64,000 nucleotides of DNA from Anabaena catenula FACHB-362. GTDB taxonomy: Bacteria > Cyanobacteriota > Cyanobacteriia > Cyanobacteriales > Nostocaceae. The DNA is taken from contig NZ_JACJTQ010000019.1 in the NCBI RefSeq assembly GCF_014698735.1, positions 54,783-118,782 of the forward strand, in the 5' to 3' direction. Below are positions 46,201 to 55,583 of this stretch, piece after piece (within the stretch, counting starts at the first letter, position 1; every line of letters starts with the position of its first letter). The notes beneath the pieces are model-generated. The model saw only the letters and a list, made by a program, of their open reading frames with translations. It was not told the origin of the DNA and did no database searches. A program made the translations under genes and the position numbers.

Positions 46201-46297
46201 TCAAGAAATTCTCCCCCACTTGCAAACAGATCCACACCCACTTGTCATGGCTCAAGTGAAGGAGTTGGTAGAGAAATATAATCAATCACCAAAGTAA
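43292..46297 (+). CDS. MFS-like membrane domain fused to HEAT repeats
   Basis: A 1001-residue protein. Residues about 25-450 contain about ten to twelve hydrophobic segments (GLRWAEDSTVALFLGKYGAGQLPW, VVLYSWLQKVF, DACYVVNDLNTSIVANQLF, REIKRTYPLVSSGILVADVISG), resembling the MFS/ATP-ADP translocase-like superfamily. Residues about 460-1001 are soluble and helical, with HEAT-type repeats (LLQDDSLRVRCAVLEMIAAT, IAQIGTPEAIETLWLYLETSWG). In other bacteria such transporter-HEAT fusions are known but the substrate is not. No signal for a single domain loss. Its neighbours give no hint of function. Confidence 0.8.
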   Translation: MELKNHWLTTNKGVLARLLKWVNLRPEEVERTWMMFAFYTIVSVGLRWAEDSTVALFLGKYGAGQLPWIYIASAVTGAGLVVLYSWLQKVFPLRAVIVAIAPGMVMPLFLLVFLYGSINIPYVAVIIIFLLRLWVDACYVVNDLNTSIVANQLFNIREIKRTYPLVSSGILVADVISGFSLPWLLKFANLNKVILIACIVVLLGSGILFYLTYKYPTAFPHTPQRHITEEQASRHRRLETPLKRYVWQLFAFFALLQVIGLLIDFQYLRELNSSLSEQQLASFLGVFGGIVGLCELVTQWFISSRLIEKVGVFFTAALLPITVGFLLPGVISLLNLFPSIEEPGFFWGLISLKFCDELLRYTFVISSGPALYQPIPERIRSRMQALSSGTAEAIASGLTGLVIFGTIWISQKFVPEPLQKWVLIGETVIVAATCLKVVWELRSRYVDVLVLSAERGGLSAATVGLRAFKQGIVKALVETGTTADKRSCLELLAQIDLPGSGEVLAPLLLKLPPDLQGQSLEVMLMAGAKPLYIPEVRVLLDQPQGTVDPEVFALAMRYVWLAEENPNLSLLEEYLQPRHHSLIRATAAALLLRQGTPMQQAAATTTMRRMLTHKQERERVNGVRALREVVYLQALRVHLPNLLQDDSLRVRCAVLEMIAATHLEEYYSSLLAALYYKSTRTTAMQCLVSLENEAIPMLLKLATNIYKPEVVRMYAWRTIAQIGTPEAIETLWLYLETSWGTTRDYILRSLLKIQQQAENSSLVDRFYESRVEALIEQELRLLGEIYAAYLDFQNLDSLKYYQENEKILTIGQLLQRSLLELELDVKDRLLLLLKLLYPAEKMQAAAFNLQSQSLVNLARGLEILDHTVNLPCKSLLLNILDRRPEQEKLKYLVDAGFWQYENISVNERLCKLIKQGNLLSDWCLACCFHFAQAAYIRLTTTEILANLRHPTGFVREAAISYLSVVSQRVIQEILPHLQTDPHPLVMAQVKELVEKYNQSPK

Positions 46298-46666
<369 letters not shown>

Positions 46667-47056
46667 CTAATTAAAGAATTGATTGACAGAAAATTTACCT
46701 TTTCTAGGGCAGTATTCAGAACAATTTATTGCCTCTTCCGTGAGAACAATATCGGGCTGCACAGCACACTTAAGATAATGGTTATTGGCAAAAAACTTAC
46801 AGTTTTTACAGGGTACTTTTTGTAAACCATTGATAGTAAAAACTATCTTGTTATCTAAATGAGAACGAGTTTTCTGCAAAATAACTAGAAAAATAGCCCA
46901 AATCAAGACAAAGCTTAGAGGACTTAAAGATATTGCTAAATCGGTGAAATTCAAGCTATCTTGTTGTACTTGATTCTGTTTAACGTCGCGGTGAATTAAC
47001 TGATTGGCAGTTGTATTTGCTACTATTTTTTGTGGCAATCTTCGATCAATATACAT
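46667..47056 (-). CDS. Cyanobacterial small membrane protein with Cys motif
   Basis: A 129-residue protein with one membrane helix (about 46-62, LSFVLIWAIFLVIL) and a C-terminal cytosolic or lumenal part with four conserved cysteines: CKNCKFF (about 83-89), LKCAVQP (about 95-101) and NCSEYCP. Similar CxxCKFF-LKCAVHP proteins are common in cyanobacteria, from memory, with unknown function; a small metal-binding module is plausible. Confidence 0.72.
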   Translation of the reverse strand: MYIDRRLPQKIVANTTANQLIHRDVKQNQVQQDSLNFTDLAISLSPLSFVLIWAIFLVILQKTRSHLDNKIVFTINGLQKVPCKNCKFFANNHYLKCAVQPDIVLTEEAINCSEYCPRKGKFSVNQFFN

Positions 47057-47422
47057 ATTATTTACCTTGCTGTGTATTATATTTCTAGTATTGAGTCAAA
47101 TTCCTCAAAAGTATTCACAAGGTTTTAATTATAGGTGTAGCAAAATAAAATTTACGCTATCTCTGTCGATAGTTTTGCTTGTTATTGTATGAATGTATAT
47201 CCAAAGGAATAATTTTATTGAGATAGCAGTTTTCGATTTAATTAAAGACATAGGAGACCTAACCACTCACCCCCAATAACCTCTCTCTAAAAATCTTCCA
47301 CAAGCAGGAGGGAATAGGAGCAGCTTTTATTTTTTGAGAGGCTTGTGATTCCTTCTTGTCCTTGTATGGAAGAGGACTTGGGGTTAGGTCTCCAATATAT
47401 TGGATGTTAATAAAAATATTTT
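47057..47422. other. 366-bp intergenic region holding a MITE-like element
   Basis: Apart from the element at 47253-47393 I see only AT-rich sequence between the 46667 and 47423 genes, both on the minus strand. Confidence 0.5.
47253..47393. mobile_element. MITE-like element, 141 bp
   Basis: 12-bp terminal inverted repeats GGAGACCTAACC (47253-47264) and GGTTAGGTCTCC (47382-47393). The interior has GGAGCAGCTTTTATTTTTTG near 47316. A related sequence in inverse orientation (AAAAGCTGCTCCTGTTCG) lies near 48017-48034 in the region 47953-48060. No ORF. Confidence 0.65.
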
Positions 47423-47740
47423 TTAAACAACCTCTAACCTAGCTTTAATATCTGCTGCAAAGTCTTCATACCTTCTCAGAGGAGTTACCTCCACCTGCAC
47501 CTTATGACCATTTTTTTTCATAATGGGTAAATCTAGCAGAATTTGATCAAGGGTGTCAGGAGTTGGAACATCAACAATCACAATTACCCGACGAGTTCCA
47601 ACACATTTCCACAAATCTACAACTATTCCTGCGCTTTTTGCTTGTAGTGCAGCATCTGCTTCCTCACTCCAAATTGCAAACAGTTCTTGTTGAGTCATAT
47701 CCTCTGGGTATTCGACGTGAAAATCTAAGTGATACAGCAT
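47423..47740 (-). CDS. Muconolactone delta-isomerase family protein
   Basis: A 105-residue ferredoxin-fold protein: MLYHLDFHVEYPEDMTQQEL, WSEEADAALQAKSAGIVVDLWK, GTRRVIVIVDVPTPDTLDQIL, and PLRRYEDFAADI at the C terminus. It matches the CatC/muconolactone isomerase family over the full length. No catechol pathway genes are nearby, so the substrate may differ. Confidence 0.85.
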   Translation of the reverse strand: MLYHLDFHVEYPEDMTQQELFAIWSEEADAALQAKSAGIVVDLWKCVGTRRVIVIVDVPTPDTLDQILLDLPIMKKNGHKVQVEVTPLRRYEDFAADIKARLEVV

Positions 47741-47867
47741 GGCTAACTTTCCTAATAGTGTTTTGTTAATTACTAATAATAAAATACAACCATGTCAAAT
47801 ATCCCTGCCTTATCCCGTTTCACTTTAAAGTGGATACAAATGGACAGATGCTCTTACGCACAGACGC

Positions 47868-48211
47868 GGAGATTCATTTGTAGCTTTAATTAAGTGAATT
47901 GATATTATAGCCATTTTCAATTCGGTGAGGTAACAGTATACAGACAGACCTATTAACTCCTTAACCCCATTCTCAACGAGGGAAGGGAGAACAATTCACA
48001 GCCTCTCCCACAATAAAAGCTGCTCCTGTTCGCTTCTACGGGAGGGTGAGGGAGAGATAAAAGAAAGGTCAAAACTGTACCTGACGCTATCGATAACCGC
48101 TATAAATATAGCTGTAGCCAGGATAATTAGGACATTATTAATCCTTGAAACTTAGATATAATAAGGCTTTCCCTCCTGCCTCCTGCCCTCTGCCTCCTGC
48201 CTCCTGCTATA
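47868..48211. repeat. Long dispersed repeat, copy 1
   Basis: The ends match copy 2 at 57370-57537: about 40 bp at 47868-47908 (one mismatch) and a fully identical 105 bp at 48107-48211. The central 200 bp differs and includes a MITE-like piece related to 47253-47393. It ends in a CCTCCTGCC-type pyrimidine tract. Confidence 0.82.
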
Positions 48212-48321
48212 CCGCTTTATTGACGTATAATGCCGTAAAGTGTAGATGCCTTCTGTCGGGAATTTTGTATTGCTTACAGAAGAGTATCTATTGTGAATTT
48301 TGTTTAAATTTTGAATTATTT

Positions 48322-48837
48322 ATGACTTTACCTAACTGGATTACTTTCTCTCGTCTTCTGGGAATACCATTTCTACTTTATGGTTTATATAATCCTACAA
48401 ATGAAGCTAGGTGGATATGTTTAACAATATTTTTAATTGCAGCTTTAACTGATTGGTTAGATGGTTATTTAGCCAGAAAACTGAACCAAATTAGCGAATT
48501 AGGTAAATTTCTTGATCCTTTAGTAGATAAATTGCTGGTGTTAGCACCATTATTGGTATTAGTAGAATTAGGAAAAATCCCTGCTTGGGGAGTGTTTGTG
48601 ATTTTAGCACGGGAAATAGCGATCGCAGGTTGGCGAGTCAATCAAACCACTATCACTGGTGCGAATATTTGGGGAAAACTAAAAACAGTCAGTCAAATCA
48701 TTGCTATAGCCCTACTCATAGCACCTTTATCTTCAGTCTGGCAAATATTTGCATTAACTGCCTTTTGGGTATCCATTGCTTTGACGGTGATATCTGGAGT
48801 TATCTATTTGCTACCTGCAAATAATCAAGAAAAGTGA
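48322..48837 (+). CDS. pgsA: CDP-diacylglycerol-glycerol-3-phosphate 3-phosphatidyltransferase
   Basis: A 171-residue membrane enzyme for phosphatidylglycerol synthesis. The start ATG 48322 (MTLPNWITFSRLLGIPFLLY) is chosen since the longer frame from 48145 runs through the dispersed repeat. The CDP-alcohol phosphotransferase motif is complete: D47 G48 A51 R52 G61 D65 D69 (DGYLAR to DPLVD). About four to five membrane segments. PG is essential for photosystems in cyanobacteria. Confidence 0.94.
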   Translation: MTLPNWITFSRLLGIPFLLYGLYNPTNEARWICLTIFLIAALTDWLDGYLARKLNQISELGKFLDPLVDKLLVLAPLLVLVELGKIPAWGVFVILAREIAIAGWRVNQTTITGANIWGKLKTVSQIIAIALLIAPLSSVWQIFALTAFWVSIALTVISGVIYLLPANNQEK

Positions 48838-49090
48838 TAGATTTTGAAGAAATAAGCTCCGCAGATATTTCTTACATAAATCCTGAATAGAAAATGACTA
48901 AGGCTAAAGCGACTCGTGACTCCTGGCACGACATTCAACCAATGCCAGATTCTAATTTTTTATAAAATGCGTTTGTCCTGCTAGACGAATACCTAAAGAA
49001 CGCTGCACGTAGTTTACTTCCCCTTAGGAGAACAGGAGTAAGAATTAATTTTTCTCCCCCTGCTTCATCTTGCCAGTCACCAAACCCTAA

Positions 49091-50023
49091 TCACACAGCT
49101 TTCAAAATCTCTTCATCCACAGAAAAATCTATTTCTGTTTTATCCTGGCCAGAGGGTAGGTAATCATTTTCCAAAGAATCTTTTAAACCCGAAACTAAAT
49201 CATATTCAGGTTGCCAATTTAATTCTGTCATCGCTTTATTCACCGATGCAAAGAAGTGTTGTACTCGCATGGGAAAAGCTTTCCGTTTACCGAAATCAAA
49301 CTTTTTCGGGTCATAATGGACGATTTTAAGATCATCAGGTGATTTACCAGCAGCCACAGCACAAGCACGGGCTAAACCATCAAAAGTTACAAAACGATCG
49401 CCAGAAATATTATAAATCTGCTGGATAGCTTTTTCGTTACCTATCACCTGAGTCATTGCTTGGACTAAATCCTTGACATGGCCTAGCTGGGTGATATGCA
49501 TTCCATTACCGGGGATAGGAATCGGGCGATCGCGCACAATTCTATCAAAAAACCAGCCTTCCAACTCGTTATAGTTCTTCGGTCCGTAAATATAGGTGGG
49601 ACGAATCGAAGTAAAAGGAATTCCCGATTGTTGCAAGTAAGCTTCCGTTTCATGCTTACCCTTGTGACGACTCTTAGGATCGACAGCATCACCCTCTATA
49701 TGGGGCATTTGGTCAGATTTAAGATATACTCCAGCAGAACTCATGTAGACAAAATGCTGCACCCGTCCTTGAAAAATTTCCGCCAGTGGCTGAGTATCTG
49801 TCAATTCCCGACCGTTATTGTCAAAAATAACATCAAAATTTTCTAATGATAACTTAGCTTTTAACTGGCTAGAGTCAGTGCGATCGCCTATAATTTGTCC
49901 TACCCCTGTTGGTGCTGGAGAATTACCACGATTAAACAACACCACGTCATGTCCAGTTTCCAGCAGTAGCTGAGTCAAATACACACCAATAAACCGAGTA
50001 CCACCAATAATCAGAATTCGCAT
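49091..50023 (-). CDS. NAD-dependent epimerase/dehydratase (extended SDR, CSP41-like)
   Basis: A 310-residue extended SDR with the nucleotide motif GGTRFIGVYL at 7-16, then FNRGN, VYMSSAGVYL near 92-101 and IRPTYIYGPKNYNELEGWFFDRI near 140-162. This set resembles the cyanobacterial homologues of chloroplast CSP41, an RNA-binding SDR, as well as sugar epimerases. The usual YxxxK is not obvious (YLKSDQM follows SAGV), so catalysis is uncertain. Confidence 0.78.
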   Translation of the reverse strand: MRILIIGGTRFIGVYLTQLLLETGHDVVLFNRGNSPAPTGVGQIIGDRTDSSQLKAKLSLENFDVIFDNNGRELTDTQPLAEIFQGRVQHFVYMSSAGVYLKSDQMPHIEGDAVDPKSRHKGKHETEAYLQQSGIPFTSIRPTYIYGPKNYNELEGWFFDRIVRDRPIPIPGNGMHITQLGHVKDLVQAMTQVIGNEKAIQQIYNISGDRFVTFDGLARACAVAAGKSPDDLKIVHYDPKKFDFGKRKAFPMRVQHFFASVNKAMTELNWQPEYDLVSGLKDSLENDYLPSGQDKTEIDFSVDEEILKAV

Positions 50024-50207
50024 AAACCCCCAATTCCTATGTCAGTTATTTGCTTTCATCACCCTCGTCTTTGAGGTTATCAGGTTGCCGCATCATCTCG
50101 GAACATCTTTTGCTAGGATGACATCTTTTGCTTAACCAAGAACAGCCCAACTTACTCATCAAGTCAAAATTCAATAAATTCCACCCTTTGCCCCCCCTAG
50201 ATTAACT

Positions 50208-51344
50208 GTGTCCTTGAAATATGCTCTCATTCATGAGTGGCTGACACCTAAAGCCACAGGCGGTTCAGAACTCGTTGTTCGAGAAATTTTAAATCACATT
50301 GAGGCTGATTTATATGCCCTGATAGATTTTGAATCCTGTAATCCTGAAAGTTATCTATACAAGCGTCAGATTGGTACAACGTTTCTCCAACACTTCCCAT
50401 TAGCCCACAAAGGTGTACAAAAATATTTGCCTTTGTTACCATTGGCAATCGAACAATTAGATTTACGGCAGTATGACGTAATTCTGTCTTCATCCCATGC
50501 AGTCGCCAAAGGCATCCTGACTACTCCTGATCAACTGCACATCTGTTATTGTCATAGCCCAATGCGCTATGCTTGGGACTTGACTTTTGATTATCTAGAC
50601 CAAAGCAAACTAGGAAAAGGCTGGATTGGGTGGATGACAAGACATCTATTGCATAGTTTACGTCAATGGGATGTATTGAGTGCAAACCGTGTTGATTATT
50701 TCATTGCCAACTCACAGCATACAGCTAGGCGGATTTGGCGTTGCTATCGGCGAGAAGCAGAAGTCATTTACCCACCAGTGAATATTGAAGACTTTCCTTT
50801 TTTAGCTGATAAAGAGGATTTTTATCTCATCGTTTCCCGATTAGTGAGTTATAAACAAGTATCCTTGATTGTTCAAGCTTTTAATCAGCTAAAACGACCA
50901 TTGGTGGTAATTGGTACAGGCCCCGAAATGAAAAAGCTGTGTGAGATAGCAAATCCTCATATCCAAATACTGGGATGGCAACCCGATGATATGGTAAAAA
51001 AATATATGGCTCGTGCTAAAGCATTTGTGTATGCAGCTTGTGAAGATTTTGGCATTGCCTTAGTGGAAGCGCAAGCTTGTGGAACTCCGGTGATTGCTTA
51101 TGGTGCGGGAGGTGCTTTAGAAACTGTACGGGATATTCGTACCTGTGTAGATACAGGAACAGGTATCTTTTTCAGATCACAAACAGTAGCAGCTTTAGTG
51201 GAGGCAGTAGAAAAGTTTGAAGCTTATCAGGATTTTTTAAATTATGAGTATATACGATTACACTCTACTCAGTTTTCTAGACAAGTCTTCGCAGAGCGCT
51301 ATCTAGATTTTTTGAATCAATGTCAAGAAAAAAGACCTTCTTGA
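50208..51344 (+). CDS. GT4-family glycosyltransferase
   Basis: A 378-residue enzyme starting with GTG 50208. The GT-B fold is visible: an N-terminal domain starting KYALIHEWLTPKATGGSELVVREIL, HICYCHSPMRYAWDLTFDYL near 100-125, and the C-terminal donor-binding domain with EDFYLIVSRLVSYKQVSLIVQAF and FGIALVEAQACGTPVIAYGAGG (the E-x7-E motif). It likely adds a sugar to an exopolysaccharide precursor. It begins a plus-strand polysaccharide cluster that continues to fcl. Confidence 0.93.
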   Translation: MSLKYALIHEWLTPKATGGSELVVREILNHIEADLYALIDFESCNPESYLYKRQIGTTFLQHFPLAHKGVQKYLPLLPLAIEQLDLRQYDVILSSSHAVAKGILTTPDQLHICYCHSPMRYAWDLTFDYLDQSKLGKGWIGWMTRHLLHSLRQWDVLSANRVDYFIANSQHTARRIWRCYRREAEVIYPPVNIEDFPFLADKEDFYLIVSRLVSYKQVSLIVQAFNQLKRPLVVIGTGPEMKKLCEIANPHIQILGWQPDDMVKKYMARAKAFVYAACEDFGIALVEAQACGTPVIAYGAGGALETVRDIRTCVDTGTGIFFRSQTVAALVEAVEKFEAYQDFLNYEYIRLHSTQFSRQVFAERYLDFLNQCQEKRPS

Positions 51345-51462
51345 GAGTGATGGTCTGGATTTTTGTATTTCTTTTGTAAGCTTGTGGGAATTTTTCCCCA
51401 GAATCACTGCCTTTTAGCTTTAAGATCGGGACTATGTGTGGTGTGGATTATTAAGGAGTATG

Positions 51463-52221
51463 ATGACTGCCCAGAGCTCACTCCTCTCCGGCAAGCGATA
51501 CCCACGTAAAGATGCCAATGCCTCGACGCATACTTTAGCAAAACGTGGTCAAAAAACTAAACCGCCAAAGGTAAAACCTAGAGGTTTGTCTTTTCAGGGT
51601 TTAAACGGAGAGTTTGCCAAACGACTATTAGATATTGTCTTTTCGCTGTCGGTCTTGATCTTGTTTTTTCCGCTGTACATAATTTTGGCCTTACTGATCG
51701 CTGTCAGTTCAGAAGGGCCGATTTTTTATGTCCAAGAAAGAGTGGGTAAAAACTATCGCCGCTTTAATTGTATTAAATTCCGCACTATGGTCAGCAATGC
51801 AGACGAAATTCTCGTCCAAATGATGGAAACATCCCCAGAGTTGCGCCAAGAATTTTCCAGTACTTTTAAGCTCAAACAAGACCCTCGTATTACCAAAATT
51901 GGTCACTTCTTGCGAATTACTAGCTTGGACGAATTCCCCCAGTTTTGGAACGTGTTAACAGGGGATATGAGTGTTGTCGGTCCCCGCCCTTTAGTAGCGG
52001 AAGAATTACCAAAATATGGCTGTCACATCGATCAGATTTTAACCATCCGTCCGGGAATTACTGGATTATGGCAGGTGTCTGGACGTAATGATATTCCTTA
52101 CCCCCGGAGAGTCCAAATAGATCTGCACTATGTCAAATTTAGGAATTTTTGGCTAGATTTATGGATCATCTTAAAAACCATTGATGTTGTCATCATGCCC
52201 AAAAACAACGGAGCATACTAA
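51463..52221 (+). CDS. Polyprenyl-phosphate sugar-1-phosphate transferase
   Basis: A 252-residue membrane enzyme. ATG 51463 is preferred because AAGGAG lies at 51453-51458; ATG 51460 or 51436 remain possible. A basic leader (about 1-45), one membrane helix (LLDIVFSLSVLILFFPLYIIL), then the catalytic core: KFRTMVSNADEIL, DPRITKIGHFLRITSLDEFPQFWNVLTGDMSVVGPRP, and RPGITGLWQVSGRND. It moves a sugar phosphate to undecaprenyl phosphate, the first step of repeat-unit synthesis. The C terminus PKNNGAY resembles that of the second transferase at 56480. Confidence 0.92.
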   Translation: MTAQSSLLSGKRYPRKDANASTHTLAKRGQKTKPPKVKPRGLSFQGLNGEFAKRLLDIVFSLSVLILFFPLYIILALLIAVSSEGPIFYVQERVGKNYRRFNCIKFRTMVSNADEILVQMMETSPELRQEFSSTFKLKQDPRITKIGHFLRITSLDEFPQFWNVLTGDMSVVGPRPLVAEELPKYGCHIDQILTIRPGITGLWQVSGRNDIPYPRRVQIDLHYVKFRNFWLDLWIILKTIDVVIMPKNNGAY

Positions 52222-52731
52222 GAAAAGACTCATAGCTTATCTGGGGGTATGAATTGCTCTACAGATAAGCTGTTGTGCTGATTATAGCAATCCGGTTTGA
52301 TTTATGATAGCTTCCGTGGCATAGCTATGTTGACTCGTAGCGTCAGGCTACAGGTAACTGGTAAAAATTTCCGTTTTTACCCCGTTACCAATCAGTAGCC
52401 TCAACTAGATCACTAGTAAAGCTTGGCGGCAATAATAATTCTATTATTTGCACAGGCTTCACACAAACCAAGAATTAATGAACTTTTGACAAAGATTTGT
52501 ACAATTATAAAATTATACTCACAATTTTAATTTACATAAATATTATCTGGATTATCTGGCTTGTTAAAGTACTGCTTTTTAAGTAAAATAATTTACATTT
52601 AGATTAAAATAGCAACTAGACTTTTAGGTTTATTGTTAGACAATTTTAGCCATTAGCTGCTAATTTATCTCAGATGGACTGTAACCTTTCCTATCTTCAA
52701 TAAGATCTACAACAAAAAGGAATAATTGAGC
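52222..52731. promoter_or_regulatory. 510-bp region between sugar transferase and gmd, with two hairpins
   Basis: Hairpin A: AGCTTATCTG (52234-52243) and CAGATAAGCT (52262-52271), 13 bases after the transferase stop, maybe a terminator without a T run. Hairpin B: nested stems at 52353-52389 (GGTAAC/GTTACC and GGTAAAAA/TTTTTACC). The rest is AT-rich; the gmd promoter should lie here. AAAAAGG at 52714-52720 is the gmd ribosome-binding site. Confidence 0.55.
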
Positions 52732-53811
52732 ATGACGCAACAAAAGCGAGCGTTGATTACTGGTATCACGGGTCAAGATGGTTCCTATCTCAGTGAGTTT
52801 TTACTAGAACAAGGTTATGAAGTTCACGGTATTATTCGCCGGACTTCTACCTTTAACACAGACCGTATTGATCATATTTACGAAGATCCTCATAAAGAAG
52901 ACGTAAAGTTGTTGCTTCACTATGGGGACTTGACAGACGGTACTACGTTGCGCCGAATTTTAGAAGAAGTCAAGCCTACAGAAATTTATAACTTGGGCGC
53001 GCAATCTCATGTTAGAGTCAGCTTTGATTCACCAGAATATACAGTAGATGCAGTAGGAATGGGAACTCTACGTTTGTTAGAAGCCATTCGGGACTACCAG
53101 CAGCGCACCGGAATTCAAGTGCGTTTCTACCAAGCAGGGTCTTCAGAAATGTATGGTTTAGTCCAAGCTGTACCACAAAGCGAGACAACACCCTTTTATC
53201 CTCGCAGTCCCTATGCTTGTGCTAAAGTTTATGCTCACTGGCAAACAGTGAACTATCGTGAATCTTACAACTTGTTTGCCTGTAATGGCATTCTGTTTAA
53301 TCATGAATCACCACGTCGGGGTGAAACCTTTGTTACCCGGAAAATCACCAGAGCAGTCGCTCGCATCTTTGCCGGTAAACAGAAAAGTATTTATATGGGC
53401 AATTTAGATGCCAAACGAGACTGGGGTTATGCCAAAGATTACGTACAAGCAATGTGGTTGATGTTGCAGCAAGACCAGCCAGATGATTACGTGATTGCTA
53501 CTGGAGAAACTCACTCAGTACGAGAGTTTTTGGAATTGGCATTTGGTTATGTAAATCTCAAATGGGAAGATTATGTGGAGTTTGACGAGCGTTATCTGCG
53601 TCCCGCCGAAGTAGATTTGTTAATTGGTGACCCCACGAAAGCGCAGCAAAAGTTAGGCTGGAAAACTTCAGTAACTTTTCCAGAACTTGTCTCCCTCATG
53701 GTAGAAGGTGACTTACAAGCTTTGGGTTGCACATCCCCCAATAGCAATGGTTCACAACACCCCCGTGATATTGCTACTATTCGTCAGGAACTAGGCACTC
53801 TCCACTTTTGA
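52732..53811 (+). CDS. gmd: GDP-mannose 4,6-dehydratase
   Basis: A 359-residue extended SDR from ATG 52732; the TTG at 52726 is too close to change the call. NADP-binding [10 protein letters not shown] near residue 10, the [19 protein letters not shown] motif, the SSEMYG signature, [15 protein letters not shown] with Tyr161 and Lys165, and [17 protein letters not shown] are all diagnostic. It converts GDP-mannose to GDP-4-keto-6-deoxymannose. Coupled with fcl 27 bp downstream. Confidence 0.97.
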   Translation: MTQQKRALITGITGQDGSYLSEFLLEQGYEVHGIIRRTSTFNTDRIDHIYEDPHKEDVKLLLHYGDLTDGTTLRRILEEVKPTEIYNLGAQSHVRVSFDSPEYTVDAVGMGTLRLLEAIRDYQQRTGIQVRFYQAGSSEMYGLVQAVPQSETTPFYPRSPYACAKVYAHWQTVNYRESYNLFACNGILFNHESPRRGETFVTRKITRAVARIFAGKQKSIYMGNLDAKRDWGYAKDYVQAMWLMLQQDQPDDYVIATGETHSVREFLELAFGYVNLKWEDYVEFDERYLRPAEVDLLIGDPTKAQQKLGWKTSVTFPELVSLMVEGDLQALGCTSPNSNGSQHPRDIATIRQELGTLHF

Positions 53812-54783
<972 letters not shown>

Positions 54784-54858
54784 TTTAGCAGCCTAACTAT
54801 AAGTTCCCAAGAAAGAATTAAGGTTTGAAAGCCAGGTGAGGTTGCCTTATCTGTGTAG

Positions 54859-54880
54859 GGCGGGGTCTACCCGCCTTTTT
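54859..54880 (+). terminator. Rho-independent terminator after gmd-fcl
   Basis: A 6-bp GC stem GGCGGG (54859-54864) and CCCGCC (54870-54875) with a 5-nt loop is followed at once by five T residues. It lies 76 bases after the fcl stop. Confidence 0.8.
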
Positions 54881-54979
54881 GAATACTGCATCACCTCCAA
54901 AAATTACTTAATTTGATGAACCGCAGAAGGTTGTAGCTTGTCTAAAATAAAAGAAAAACAGCACAATCAAAATTAGACC

Positions 54980-55552
54980 TTGCCAAAAATTAATTCCCCG
55001 CTAAAGAAGACCGAACTCCGACGCACTCTGCTCAAAACACGTCAATCAATGACATTATCAGAGTGGAAAGAAAAGAGCGATCGCATTTCCTCTAATTTAC
55101 AAAACTCTCGATTATTTACTCAATCTACTACCATTCTCGCTTTTTTCAGCTTTCGTCAAGAACCTGACCTGAGTTTACTATTTACTAACTCAGAAAAACG
55201 CTGGAGTTTTCCCCGTTGTGTTGGTAAATCCCTAGTTTGGCATTTTTGGCAACCTGAGGACATTATTCATACAGGTGCTTATGGTATTCGTGAACCACAC
55301 CCAGAAGCGCGAATAATTGATATTGAGGAAGTGGATTTAATACTTGTTCCCTGTGTAGGTTGTGATGCCCAAGGATACCGCTTGGGTTATGGTGGGGGAT
55401 ATTATGACCGATTTTTGAGTTCTCCTGAGTGGGCTAAAAAACCAACTATGGGGATAGTTTTCGATTTTGCCTATTTACCTCAACTCCCAGTAGATAGTTG
55501 GGATAAGCCTTTACAAGCAGTGGTGACGGAAAATGGGTTGATGAGGAGTTGA
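54980..55552 (+). CDS. 5-formyltetrahydrofolate cyclo-ligase
   Basis: A 190-residue MTHFS enzyme that converts 5-formyl-THF to 5,10-methenyl-THF with ATP. A TTG start at 54980 fits the family N terminus (KTELRRTLLKTRQSM); an ATG at codon 24 would remove part of that domain. Also seen: LAFFSFRQEPDLSLLF, GIREPHPEARIID and the ATP site GCDAQGYRLGYGGGYYDRFL. Confidence 0.93.
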   Translation: MPKINSPLKKTELRRTLLKTRQSMTLSEWKEKSDRISSNLQNSRLFTQSTTILAFFSFRQEPDLSLLFTNSEKRWSFPRCVGKSLVWHFWQPEDIIHTGAYGIREPHPEARIIDIEEVDLILVPCVGCDAQGYRLGYGGGYYDRFLSSPEWAKKPTMGIVFDFAYLPQLPVDSWDKPLQAVVTENGLMRS

Positions 55553-55555
55553 ACA

Positions 55556-55583
55556 ATTAAAAATTAAAAATTAAAAATTAAAA
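55556..55583. repeat. Heptamer tandem repeat (ATTAAAA)4 abutting a start codon
   Basis: Four perfect units end with the A of the ATG at 55583. They occupy the place where the ribosome-binding site of the ABC permease gene should be. Confidence 0.85.

Noticed and set aside
48145..48321. N-terminal extension of PgsA
   Set aside because: It translates the dispersed repeat and tandem CCTCCTGCC sequence; the enzyme family begins at MTLPNWIT.
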